DNA of 64,000 bases. Source: Aphrocallistes beatrix. Taxonomy: Eukaryota; Porifera; Hexactinellida; Sceptrulophora; Aphrocallistidae. The stretch is taken from assembly GCA_963281255.1 (NCBI GenBank), contig OY725492.1:2651696-2715695 (forward strand), read 5' to 3'. The position numbers and the translations under genes are program-made. Positions within the stretch are counted from its first letter, which is position 1. Every line of letters begins with the position of its first letter. A model generated the notes under the pieces. The model had not been told where the DNA came from. It saw nothing but the letters and a program-made list of their open reading frames with translations, and did not search any database. Shown piece after piece: positions 43,043 through 54,736 of this stretch.

Positions 43043-44868
43043 CAGATTGTTATCGTTGTCTCAGGAATTGTTTGGGTATGTGACAGGTTAGTAAAAATTT
43101 GTATTATTGATTTATGAAAATTATTGTCTATAAATTAGTTCTAATTAATATGGATTTTTCATGTATGGTTTATTATCAACAAGTACTTAAGGTATATAAT
43201 ATTATTAGGCAGTGGCTAGAGTGCCGGCAACGGCAATTTATGGAATTTTACTTAGAGTGCAGAAAAAGATCTAGTTTTAAATATTGTGCCGGCAAAGGGA
43301 TTTATTATCTATTTAAAAGGGTTAATTACCGCATAGAGGTCAACAGTGAAAAATTGCACAAAACTACTTTCGAACGGGAATGAAGTTTAAATTTGTAGTT
43401 TTAGCCAAAAAGCCAACAAGCACCGGTTGGAAGCTTTTCTTAACCCAAATTCCTACATGACTCAAACATCTTTGAAATCAAATTTTGACAAAATTCCCCA
43501 CCTCAAATCCTCGGTGGTAGCATAACTCAAAATGTATTCATTATATAGTAAAAAAATATCCCTCAAAAAACACATCCCTGTCTCCTCTACAAAAATAATT
43601 TGTTTCGATTTTCAAAAAATGCGTGAGGTCGTCAGTCAAAGATTATCCAAAAACTTTTTTTATTTACCCACACGGACGAGATGGGAGTGTGCTTTCAACT
43701 TATTGTGATGATGCACATCTAAAATGTTACGTTATTGAGTTACTGTACCTCGATTTGAGATTTTTTGCTGACTCATCATGAAGTCATCATAATGACGTTA
43801 GCATATTATTGTAGAGACATCCACACTAAACATTTCATCAAACAAGTGTTCACTTCTATGTCATCTTATTAACGAGATACAAATCTTATTATAAAATAAT
43901 GACTAGGATTTTCGATTTTTTTGTTGAGTTAGCATAATGAGGTTAACAAATATTATAGAGATTAATATTGAACTTTGATCAACCATTATTTTTATATAAT
44001 CTTCTAGCATTCGTATAATTGGCACCTTGTCTGTAAAAAAAGCATGAATTTAGATTTTAGCTATGTCATCATGACATCATGATGATGATAATATTATAAT
44101 ATTGTAGAGACTTTTATGATGTATCTTGGTATTAATCTGGAATTGAGATGTCGAATGATTTATGAGTTATAATCAAAGAATGAAAATGCTGCGTAATCAT
44201 GATTATTTGCATATTTTGGAAATCGAATGGTTAGGTGCAGATCTTCATACATAGCGATCGACGGTAAGTGGAGGTCTGGGAGATTGAATCTTAGACGCTC
44301 AAATATCGATATACAGCTATTGTTGCTACCTAGGGAAAAGAAAATCTCTCGGACTATAGTGGAATAAAAATGTAATTGCGATATAGTATATTTACACTCA
44401 ATTAACATAAATTGGGTTTGTTGTAACCTATAAGTATGTGAAGTCCTGCCATACCACAGGTTCCTCCACTGCTCCACTGCTCGGCACCAGGGCCCCCCAC
44501 AGGCCCCAGAGCTGGGGGAGGGCGCCCCCAGGTACCCACACTTGGCGCCTATGTCTTAATATATGTCCCATTATCACTAAAATATCATTTTTTAAACTGT
44601 GGCTAGAGGAGTGGAATACTGTCACAAAGGATTCGAGTTTGGGATTTTTGTCAAAATTTGAATTCAAAGTTATTGAGCCTAGCTAGTGGGGATTTTTAAT
44701 TTTTTTGGTTAAGTAGAGCCCCAAAGGATGCTTGGTGGGGTCTTGAAACTTCAACCTCATTCCCGTCAGAAAGACTTTTTTTGCATTAGTTTCAATTGAT
44801 TCTATGCCGTAATTTACTAATTTATCCTTAATTTTTGAAGACATTTTGAAGATTAAAATGGTATAAGA
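43043..44868. other. Non-coding DNA; hAT 3'-end repeat at 44286-44480
   Basis: 44286-44480 repeats the hAT 3' end seen at 29590-29780 (CTTAGACGCTCAAATATCGA, GTCCTGCCATACCACAGGTT). The ORF at 43114-43383 has no recognised domain and is probably chance. The rest is AT-rich with a few degraded repeats. Confidence 0.45.
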
Positions 44869-45047
44869 CAGTGGTCTTCGAACTTTTTTCCCAGCGTACC
44901 CCCTGGCTATTTTTTGAACTTTACGCGTACCCCCAAGTAAGGAGAAATTATGGTTGAATGAGATATAACATACTTAACAGACTCGTCTCAAAGAGAGCTC
45001 GCGTACCCCCATGAGAAGCCTCGCGTACCCCAGTTTGAAGACCACTG
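44869..45047. mobile_element. hAT MITE with 8-bp target-site duplication
   Basis: 179 bp from CAGTGGTCTTCGAACTTTTT to AGTTTGAAGACCACTG, with GTATAAGA duplicated exactly at 44861-44868 and 45048-45055. The interior contains GCGTACCCCC words, also seen in the element ends at 13867-15561, so it may derive from that family. Confidence 0.93.
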
Positions 45048-47067
45048 GTATAAGATATATTTTTGGGGTCGCACTCTGAAAAAGGTTGAGAATCTAGTAT
45101 TAGATGAGAGCAAATTTGGAAATCACTATGACAGGCAGCTCCCAGGAAGGTGTTTTTTTCGTGGAATTGACAGGGACACCGAAGATGTTCTCAGGGTAGC
45201 AGTAGAACGATCTGCATCAAACATTAATTCCAATCATTGAGGAGTATATCAAATCAAGAACAGTTATCTTAAGTGATGAAATTGGATCTATTCATGAAGC
45301 CTAATTCATTCAAACTCTAAGAGATTCTGAAAGTCGGATATCAGCAGATTCGAAATCTACACTTTGAATTTAGACTCATAGTTGGAGATTTTTAATAAAA
45401 GCTCAACCCAATCAATATAATTATCACCAATGCAGAGGTATTCATCGCCATCATGTACTGTGGTTAAATGGACATATATATGGCGCAAGGTGGCACTGGT
45501 TGATAAATTGAAACGTTGGGAATGAATAATTGATTAGAAATATTCTCTATGACCAATTCGAAATTCGTATTCGTCTTCATGAATAGGCCAATTTTAGTAC
45601 ATTTGAAAGTGTTCAAATACTTCTTGTATTGTATTTGGTTGAATATTGTTGAAAAAGGAAACACAGCGAGATTTGTTAGTATCTTTGGTTATAGAAATAA
45701 GAAACTAATATCCAGTAATATAATTTTTGCCTAGTTTTCCTACTCACTACTCACTGTTCATTACTTTTACGTATTTAAATTATATCCTACAAAGTTTGGG
45801 GCCGTTCAAACGTTACTTAACACAAAATTCTCTTATTTTAGACACCCTCCTCCCTCTATCACGCTTTGTGACTATCTTGTGATACAACAATAATAGGGAT
45901 GTCACACTTTGCTACCCCCGTACCCCCCTTGGAAGCGTTATGTAACGTTTAAACGCCCCTTACTGTATATATACGACAGGTACTTATGCATACTCTAGTT
46001 CTATATTTCAGATTAACCAAATCCATATTTAGACCAAACTTATATACTTGCCCAATCAGATATATTTGCAGAAATAATTGAATCTAATGAATACAAATAC
46101 CGAGAGTATACAGAATACTGATGATCTAACCAAATACCGAATATGTAAACCCAAGCCAAAACAGCAAAGATAACATTCAAATACGTATCTTTAGTGTCAG
46201 CTCTTCTCACATGTCAAGACATGCAAGATCAAGTATGCACAAGGTAAAGTAGATTTGGCTTCTATTGTATAACAACAATTCTCCATAGGGTTTGGCTTAT
46301 GAGGTAAATTTGGATACAACTTGTGTTATTATGGGCTCGTTTTGCTTACTTCACCGCGAGTTCGAGGATGTAATTGTACCAAATATTCAACTTCAAAGTT
46401 GAAATGATTATACTCAGAATATTGGGTTGTACAATAAAAAATTTCCTAAAATTTCATTTAAAAATATCTTCAAGGGGTATTAGAGTAGGGGGCACATCTC
46501 TCCCCCCTAAATCAACTACTGTAGATGATCCACTTTTTGGTCACTAACACTGAAATACATGGAATGACCATATTATATCACTTTGATTATTCATAAGATA
46601 CATATAGCATGTTTCATAGTATTTATGAATTATTCGTAGTCATTATTCTAGATGTATATTAGATCACACTAAGTTTTGAGGTTAGCTGTTCTTCCTCATT
46701 CACCAGTTAAAAGTAATTATTCTCAATTAACTAGACTACGTATATCACATTTCATTGATATTATATCGATTTCCATCTGCCTTTGAATGACTGGATAGTT
46801 GCTTATGAATACGTATAACTCATTGGTATTATGCACATGTAGTAGCCATAAATGAGCAGATCTACTCAACTCAATGATATTCATTAGAAATATATATTAA
46901 TGTATAATTTGGTTGTTCATTTTATAATATAATTAGTTAAAATGATATTTCTTACATTTTCCACCCATTACTTTACCGATATTACTATTTCCCTTCGCTT
47001 ACGCTGTACTTTGCAACGTACTATGCCTCCTAGTCTGCCTTTCTTTTATCAACTATTTTTGTTGATA
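45048..47067. other. Non-coding AT-rich DNA
   Basis: No gene or complete repeat element is recognised. Short ORFs near 45464-45734 overlap on both strands and look random. Confidence 0.4.
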
Positions 47068-47399
47068 CAGTATACCCTCGCTAATCCGAACAGCTCTGTG
47101 CCAATGATCTAAAAAATCGTTCGGATTAGTGAATTTGTTCCGATTAGTGAAATAACACTAATTCAATGGGGTATTTAACTATAAAAATGGTGAATTGTTA
47201 GAATATTAGGATAATATTTTGTTATGATTGCTTCTTTAATGAGGTTTCTCAATCTTATTGAAGTGTATAATATTATAAACGTTGATTTAAAGCATAGAGG
47301 CGAAAAAGATTATATTTCGAGTGTTCGGATTGTAAGAATGAAGTGTTCGGATTAGCGAGGGTTCGGATTAGCGAGGTTCGGATTAGCGAGGGCGTACTG
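47068..47399. mobile_element. pogo/Tigger-like MITE
   Basis: The ends CAGTATACCCTCGCTAATCC and, inverted, CAGTACGCCCTCGCTAATCC are flanked by TA on both sides (47066-47067 and 47400-47401). The GTTCGGATTAGCGAGG word is repeated near the right end. 332 bp, non-coding. Confidence 0.85.
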
Positions 47400-47560
47400 T
47401 ATTAGGGAAAATTTGTCATACACTTCCAAAAAGTCAATATTTGGATTCTGCATCGTGAAGATCCCTAAATTCCTGCTGAAAACTCTCTACTATTTCTGAA
47501 ATTTGTTTACTTCATTGTAAACGACCACGTGATTCATTCATTATACAGCTTCGAAATATA

Positions 47561-48085
47561 TCCTTAATATTAAAACTCGATTAATGTTTGTATATATATA
47601 TATATAGTATAGTATATATCTGTAACGAATTGATTGAAGAAACTGCCAGGCACAGAAAGCTGATTTTTGGCATGTGAGAATATTTTGGCTATGGCTCCAC
47701 TAAGTTCTTTCAGACAAAAATGTCGACTCATCATGCAATTATTACGTCACTGTCACTTTTTTATAATTAGAAATTTCAGTTTTCCAACTCTAACTCAGCC
47801 ATTTTAGGTGATAGAAGGCTGAAATTTTAATAGACTGTGTATATTAATATTCTTCACACATGTTACAACTATCATAAAAAATGATGACTCTTCACTCTGT
47901 TATGATGTCATTACGCATTAAAAATTGATAAATATGGTTATTTTTTGTGATATCGATTGTAACAGTAAGACAGACGTATTTGTAGATGCTATCTACCTTA
48001 TGATTAATCAATGTGACCCCAGGCGCCTCCGGTGGGCACAAATTGTCCGCCAGCTGCGCAGCGCAAGCAAGCGATACGCGCTTGT
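47561..48085 (+). mobile_element. H-family element, full length
   Basis: It starts with TCCTTAATATTAAAACTCGA and ends with the GC-rich CGCAAGCAAGCGATACGCGC TTGT. The order is complete: TA tract, GTAACGAATTGATTGAAGAA, GAAAGCTGATTTTTGGCATG, GGCTATGGCTCCACTAAGTT, GTCGACTCATCATGC, TTTTAGGTGATAGAAGGCTG, TGTAACAGTAAGACAGACGT, then GGCGCCTCC and the hairpin region. About 525 bp. Confidence 0.75.
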
Positions 48086-49380
48086 CAGTTTTCAGTTTTC
48101 AAAGGTTTAAAATCTTTTTGAAAAGTACGAAAAATTACACATAATATTTTTTGCTCTATACCATGAAACATCAACATACTATGCTAAAATAGCCCCCTTC
48201 AATGTATCATATTCTAACACGTGATTGATAGAAACAACTAAATCTCCCACAATGATTTGCTATTGTGAGAAAGGAGCAATATAGTACAATCTACAATGTA
48301 TAGAAAAGGTGATATTTTATTTATTTTCTGGTAGAGGCATACTCGTTTGAAGAGTTACCGTTTGACATTTATACATGCCAAGTTTCACATTCCTAGCCTA
48401 GTAGCATAATTATGTCAAATGCTCAGTTAATTCAGACAATACACAAATAACACAAAAAAATATTTTTAATAGAGAAAGAGAATGTGATCAAATGAAAGAT
48501 ATATGAAAACGTATGTAATTTTATTTTATGTGGATAGTTAGAATAAACAATAATACAATTTTATTTTGGGTTAATTTTTCTTGATTCCTTTCCATTTTTT
48601 TCATATTAATTTTAAAACGAGAGATTGTCTCAAATAGTTTATTTCGAATTTAGCCAATCTCATAGCCATAGATCTATAATTGACTTACTACCTCCCTACG
48701 AAGTAAGTTCTTATCTGATATTACCTATTCAATTGAACTAGTGAATAGCACTGATCTTCACAGTCCTTGTGTTTAATAGATTTTTTAATGAGTGTGAAAT
48801 ATTTCCCTCTAGTGTTATTGAATGTTGTTCAAATCACTTAATAGAATGCATTTTATTTTAGAATTAGTAGAATTCACCTAGCTCTTGCAGGATCAATTAG
48901 TTAATGCATTTAAACAAGGCTGCACATTTTATGAATACATATATATCTAGGTTAAAAAGTTGAATTCTTCCTGTACAAAAACATCAAAAAGATACTTAAG
49001 TTTGCCTCTATCTACATTTCCCAAATAGTTAACTGGGTGGTAACTTTTTGGGAAATGTGGAGATAAACTTGGATTTCCTTCGCAAATTGATTGATTGAGG
49101 AACAAGTTTTCATTTCGCAGAAATCCCCTTCAATTTTTGCAGTAACCTAGAACACATATTATTCTTATGTGCTTATGTGAGCAAGGCCAAATGTGTTTAA
49201 TTTTCGACTGCGTTGCACATTTGGCACAAAAAGAAACCTGATTTTAATAAATTTATTAAAAAAGTGTATAGATAGGACATATTGTATCTAGAAATTATGC
49301 AATTATTATTCCCTGCATTGACTTGTGTGTATTCAATATTTTTAAAATTTATACTATTTTACAATAATTAGTTTTTCAGA
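48086..49380. other. Non-coding DNA upstream of the hydrolase
   Basis: AT-rich. A short inverted repeat lies at 49000-49080 (TCTACATTTCCCAAATAGTT / TTTTTGGGAAATGTGGAGAT). The bases immediately before the start codon at 49381 are an AT-rich leader ending TTTTTCAGA, which also resembles a splice acceptor, so an upstream non-coding exon is possible. Confidence 0.45.
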
Positions 49381-50358
49381 ATGAAGCGATCTTCACTACT
49401 CTTCTGTACGTTGCCATTCCTAATAACAATCACTGCGTACTTTATTGTAGGCATGATAAATTTCTGCGACAAAAACTTCGCTCGTTCTGAAGATTCATGG
49501 TGTCACGATTTGTATTTGATACAGAAATTCATGCCAACATTTCTCTATGGCATGTTACATATTCCCAAAATATTAGCAGATTTTGGAATATCCGAGTATA
49601 CAACTGCTCTAAGATGGTTAACGATAACTGATGCAATCAATTTTACTTATTTCTCACCTTATGGACTAACTACTGACGTAATGGTGGAAAATCACTATAT
49701 TGAAGGTGCTCACATATATACATATACTCCTAGAAACCTTTCAGACAAAGGTCCACAGCCTGTAATGTTGTATTTTCACGGAGGAGGAGGGGTGATATCG
49801 AGTGCAGCTAACTTTGATCTAGTGTGTAGGTATATGGCTGTGGAAATTGGAATAAAAGTGATTCAGGTAATAAAACGTGTATGAAATGAATATTATTAAA
49901 ATGTTGATTGATATGTTAATTCATCAAAAAAATACCGGTACATTTGATGGGAAACAACTCAAATATAATAATGCATGAAGATAATTTATTTAAGAGAATG
50001 TCTATTTACAAACTGTTAATTACCTAACCACATAGATGAGGTAGTACATCTTTAGTGTCAATTGATAACCAAATATGATATAACAGTTACATAGGAAGTA
50101 TTATGCGTATGTATTTCCACACCCAGACATTCTTCTTTCTAGGTAGACTATGTGAAGAGCCCAGAAGTTCTATTTCCAGGACCGCAAGAACAGGGACTTA
50201 AGGTACTAATCAAAATAATGAGAGGAAAGATAAAGGATGTGGATCCCCGGAAAGTGATTATAGCTGGAGATAGTTTTGGGGGTCACATGTCTGTTTATAT
50301 CTCTTTAAAATGGAAAGAGAGAGGATATGACAAGAAATTCCATCCTATCATATACCAG
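49381..50358 (+). CDS. Arylacetamide deacetylase/NCEH1-like alpha/beta hydrolase, two exons visible, 3' part not found
   Basis: A membrane-anchored serine hydrolase of the hormone-sensitive-lipase group. Exon 1 is 49381-49866, then a GT-AG intron of 276 bp (49867-50142), then exon 2, 50143-50358, which ends at a donor GTGAGA. Exon 1 encodes an N-terminal signal-anchor (about residues 7-25) and the oxyanion-hole motif YFHGGGG (about residue 130). Exon 2 opens with VDYVKSPE, matching the family's V.YRLAPE, and has the nucleophile elbow GDSFGG. Both splices are phase 0. The remaining exons with the catalytic Asp and His should follow, but nothing matching is seen before the gap at 54049; the following DNA is H, LINE and gypsy repeats. 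It may be truncated by insertions or have a long intron reaching into the gap. Confidence 0.82.
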
Positions 50359-50440
50359 GTGAGATTTTTGGTTCTCATATAATTCGGTAAACTATTTATT
50401 CTACACATATGTTATTGAATTGTTTGCATACTTAATAAGT

Positions 50441-50732
50441 ACAAGCGGGCTTCTAATGCTTGTGCTGCGCGGCTGGAGGACACAAAGTGTCCGCTAGAGG
50501 CGTCCTTCAGACCCCTAGCCTCACATTGATTAATTATATGGTAGATAACATCTCTAAATACGCCTGTCTTAGTGTTATTTTCGATATCACTCTAAAGATT
50601 TTTAAATTTGTCGATTATTCAACTTTTGATGAGTAATGATGACGTCATAACAGAGTGATGAGCTTTCTGCGCTTGGCAGTTTCTTCAATCAATTCGTTAC
50701 ATATATATATACGTATATATATGTAACGAATT
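50441..50732 (-). mobile_element. H-family element, internally deleted, ending in a palindrome
   Basis: It starts ACAAGCGGGCTTCTAATGCT with the GC-rich hairpin (GCTGGAGGACACAAAGTGTC), runs to TGATGAGTAATGATGACGTC (about 50627), then jumps to TTTCTTCAATCAATTCGTTA and the near-perfect palindrome 50691-50732 (AATTCGTTAC...GTAACGAATT). It lies in the intron after exon 2 of the hydrolase, or downstream of it. Confidence 0.65.
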
Positions 50733-50756
50733 GCTTAATAATAATAATAATATACA

Positions 50757-51227
50757 TTTATATAGCGAAGATTCCATATTAATATGTTCAAGTGCGCTGT
50801 ACAATTCAATAAAAGTAAGTGCATGTACGTATTTGTGTGTATGCATGTGTATGTATGCTTGTAAGTTATGTATATGCACTGAAATTAATTTAAAGAGTAT
50901 TTATTTAAGTGGATATGTCGTGCGCGATACGGAAAAGATGAGTTTTTAGGGTTTTTTTGGAGAGAAGAAGTGAGGGGGGCATTCGGAATGCTCGGAGGGA
51001 GAAGATTCCACTCAACAGGCGCAGCTAAAGTGAATGCACGATCACCCAGAGTTTTGGAAAATTTGATAGTAGGATGTTCAAGGAGGATGGCGTTGGATGA
51101 TCGTAGAGTACGATTGGATGACTTAACCTGTATGAGCTGGATGATATAGTCCAGAGCAAGAGAATGGATGGCTTTGTAAGTTATGAGGAGAATTTTGAAG
51201 AGGATGCGATGTTTAACAGGCTGTTTC
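50757..51227 (-). pseudogene. CR1/L2-like LINE 3' fragment
   Basis: On the minus strand it reads KHRILFKILLITYKAIHSLA, LRSSNAILLEHPTIKFS and VEWNLLPPSIPN, colinear with the C-terminus of the LINE relic at 40820-41062. The 3' tail on the left ends in ATT/TAA microsatellite units at 50735-50755. 5'-truncated, non-functional. Confidence 0.82.
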
Positions 51228-51399
51228 TATTTCCACAATCAAAAGCAGCATGATTAAATAAGTTAGAAAACAATTCAAAAGACAAAGCAATCATTTCAAG
51301 TGTATCATCCTAAGATAGATCTAGCTATATGATAAATGCCTTTTAGCCATTCCTTCAATCATGGACAAATTAGGAAATCCCTCAATTTTTTGCATAAAC

Positions 51400-54048
51400 A
51401 TGATGTAAGGATTCCTTCCCATCTCGCACGCGGACACAATATACACTCAAGACAGAATTCACGGGTGTCTCCCCACATTCTTCTTCCAATAATAGGACCT
51501 ATGGAGTGATCCAAGTGTCCCTTTCAGTCCAAAATGGTGCTGCGCGTGAACTGCCTTAACCACTTTGAGGTGCAACTCTTTCGGGACTACAATCCGCCCT
51601 TCAAAATGCAATTTCCCTCTTGCTACCTTCAGATGTTTTTGGCATTCTTTGACCCGCTCATACTCTACCTTCTCTTTGTATTTGTTGTATTACATAGGAG
51701 ATCACAGTGTCCTCCTGCTATGTTGTCTCGATTTCCTTTCGTAACTCACTACCAACAATTACTGTATATACTTCTCCTCGAAGGTTGCTTATCGTTTACT
51801 TCCCAGTCAATACCCGCTTCACCCTTTTCCGGCGATTTGCATTGACAGGAGAAAATCCATTCATACTGATCTACTACATATGTAGTTTCTGTATTTTCAT
51901 TATCTCTTCTCCTCTAATTCCGGGTTGATAAGGCTCTCGGTGAAATTTCTAACACTCCCTCCAGATCTGCGTTACGCTGTACAATCTGCGCTCTAATTAG
52001 CTGGGTCGCTTCTTGAACTGTTGGTTTGATTCAACCTGTATCCAATGGTTTCCTAGCTTGATCCTACCCCCCGGAAGTCAAACTCGACATTTCCTACTTT
52101 TGCATGAAATGTCGTCTTAACAACAGCATCGGTTCTTCTGTGTTCAAGATTTGTAGCCGCTGCAATGTTCGTCCTGTTCTTAAGCGTATCTCGGCGTCTA
52201 CATATCCTACAACAGGAACGGAGTTATTGCAGAGTCCATATATTATGCTAGGAGCTTTGATCATATTATCCAGGAGCTGTGTATTCTTTGCAGTATTCAC
52301 GTCATTACGCAAGGGCTAGCCCCCTTCATTTTCGGATCCCGATCCCGGGTGTTCTATGCACATTTTGGCAGATACTTCGACGCACGTGATCCTACTAGAA
52401 GTTACTCCCCGGAACCCTTGGTCGAGAGGGATGTCTCTGAGAGTTAGAGCCATTTTCACCCCCCCCAACCATCTTTATTGCTCCGTCTCCTGAAATTCTG
52501 AAATTGAGTCCTCTTAGGTCCTCACCCATCCCTTGAGTTTGGGTTGAACAAGGTAGCTGGGTTACGAAAAATATGCATGCCTGCTTACCCACTTGTAAAA
52601 ATCCGTGGCAAGCTCTACGGGAGGCCAAGTCATCTCTCTAAATCTTTGGACTGAGGCGAATTAGTCCTTTTCGGGTCTAGTTTTTCTTCAAATTTCGAAA
52701 GCCGCTACTAGGGACCCATGTGGAATTAATGCGAAGTTAGCAGCACGTTCAGTAGCGAAAAGTGAGCAGGGTATACGTAACTGGTTCTAGTTTGGTAGTT
52801 TCGCAATGCCTCGCAGGATCTTGATCAAATTTGAAACAGAACATTATGAGCAAAGTAGCTTTATGTCATTTTAATTTTTAACTCCTCCCATCTATGAGCT
52901 TGAGAACATAAGGCTCTGATCATGATCTGGGGGTTGCAAATCAGTGTAAAACGACTCGTTGGATGACGTGGATGAAGTCGTGAATTATTCGGTAGGGTGC
53001 TGGAATTTGTATCCATAAAAACACTTGGCATGGTGTTTGAAATTGTATCAGTAGGAAGATGCTTATCCTCTCGTAGGCTACTATTTTGCTTTTGTGTCCC
53101 TTCATTTGAAATCTCGTGCCGAGCAGGAGTATTCTGTGTGGCGAGACGAGAGGGATTTGATCACCGATCAGGGGGTTCCCTTCGTCTGACTCGTGGTTGT
53201 AGTCGATTTACGTGAACTACCTTAACTCTTCCGTCAGCATTATTAATCAATACATTAACTGGACCCTTTATTTCGGCTACCTCCCATCCACCTTCCCATC
53301 TGCTATCAAACTTCTTCGCCACTCCTATGTGAGGAACAGATAGCCATACAGTGTCACCAACCTTAAATCTAATAGTATCTTCCAAGTTAGCACGTGTGTC
53401 ATAGTATTCCTTTTGCCGTTTTTGTACTTGGATTAATTGACCGTCCACAAACTCTCTAATATCGAATACTTTCCTACGCAGGAAGCGTTCATAAGAAGTC
53501 GGGTCTTGTTCCGGAGTTGCTCTAACTGAAAACCACTTTGTGCATCTCGTCCGTACATTAGTTGAAATGGCGAAACCCCTGTACTGGAGTGTTCTATACG
53601 CATATAAAACTAAGTGTAAATACCCCAGTCATCGTTTCTTTCTACATAACAGCGAAGCATCTGAAGCACTGTTCGATTACTCCTCTCCACCAAGGAATTC
53701 CCTGTAGGTGGTAAGGCGTAGTGTGTGTCTTCCGTATCCCAAGTGATTTACAGGTTTCCTTCAACAGTCGCGACTCAAAATTTCTGCCCTGATCTGAATG
53801 TAGAAATTCAGGAATGCCAAGTCTTGAAATAATATCAACCAATATTTCAGTAATTGTCTCTGCCTTTTGATCCGGCATCGGATAACATTCAAGCCACTTC
53901 GTGAATGAATCTTCAACCACCAAAATATACCGATTTCCCTTTAAACTCATAGGAACTTCAAGGACACATCTACTTGTAGTAATTGAAGTGGTCTGCCGAT
54001 AGGCGTATTTACTTTTCACTTAGGCTGAATATCCAGTTAAAATTTGTA
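51400..54048 (-). mobile_element. Ty3/gypsy LTR retrotransposon remains, at least two rearranged pieces
   Basis: The minus strand holds gag-pol pieces. 53642-54019 is the integrase core (VVEDSFTKWLECY, HSDQGRNFESRLLKE). 53161-53448 is the integrase C-terminal domain (FKVGDTVWLSVP, SRWEGGWEVAEIKGP). About 52330-52050 is a protease-like segment (CNNSVPVVGYVDAEIRL, LLLRRHF). About 51640-51420 is the integrase zinc-binding region (GRIVVPKELHLKVVKAVHAQ then HHFGLKGT). In an intact element the zinc region precedes the core on the same strand, so the two parts are not colinear and come from two copies or a rearrangement. The RT/RNase H region is missing, and stops and frameshifts are frequent. No LTR pair was identified; the element runs into the gap. 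Confidence 0.8.
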
Positions 54049-54248
54049 NNNNNNNNNNNNNNNNNNNNNNNNNNNNNNNNNNNNNNNNNNNNNNNNNNNN
54101 NNNNNNNNNNNNNNNNNNNNNNNNNNNNNNNNNNNNNNNNNNNNNNNNNNNNNNNNNNNNNNNNNNNNNNNNNNNNNNNNNNNNNNNNNNNNNNNNNNNN
54201 NNNNNNNNNNNNNNNNNNNNNNNNNNNNNNNNNNNNNNNNNNNNNNNN
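54049..54248. other. Assembly gap of 200 N
   Basis: A run of exactly 200 N, probably a scaffold gap of arbitrary size. ORFs drawn through it are meaningless. Confidence 0.99.
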
Positions 54249-54736
54249 GGCAGACGCAATACAAAATCCATGCATAGCATTCTATGAAAAATACACGGAA
54301 ATTCCGTCAAAATTCCGTCAAAATACCTACCATTCAGTGATCATTTTGGCTAGGGCGGCTTTATGGCATATTCGATGAAGAAATATTCCTGAAACAATTA
54401 AAACAAAATTATATTAATCTACTATATTAGTAATAAGTTGCAAAACTGTATTAAGCTCTATTAGTTGGTTTCGAAGAAATCTCGGTAAGACAAGATTTCC
54501 ACATTCGTATAGAATGATATGGTCCATGCAATAAACAGGGTATCTACCCATATGGCTGCTGTCACTGCACTAGAAGGTTTAGAAACACGGTTCTAGAAAT
54601 TGCATGTCTACGTACGTACATAGCTTAAACTTCTCTAGGTCTGGGATACTCCGTTTCCACAACGAACTATCTCCGAAATAAAATCAGACTCAAAGGTCAC
54701 TATTGATTCTATTAGTTCTAGGTCCTAGCTGTAATA
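54249..54736. other. Upstream region of ORC5
   Basis: Non-coding, AT-rich. No distinct promoter element is visible. Tandem AATTCCGTCAA words occur at 54299-54320. Confidence 0.4.

Noticed and set aside
43114..43383. 89-aa ORF
   Set aside because: No recognisable domain and AT-rich random-like composition; too weak to call a gene.
51534..51845. 103-aa plus-strand ORF with hydrophobic stretch
   Set aside because: It lies opposite a recognisable gypsy integrase zinc-binding segment on the minus strand.
53983..54378. ORFs crossing the N run
   Set aside because: The reading frame through 200 unknown bases has no meaning.
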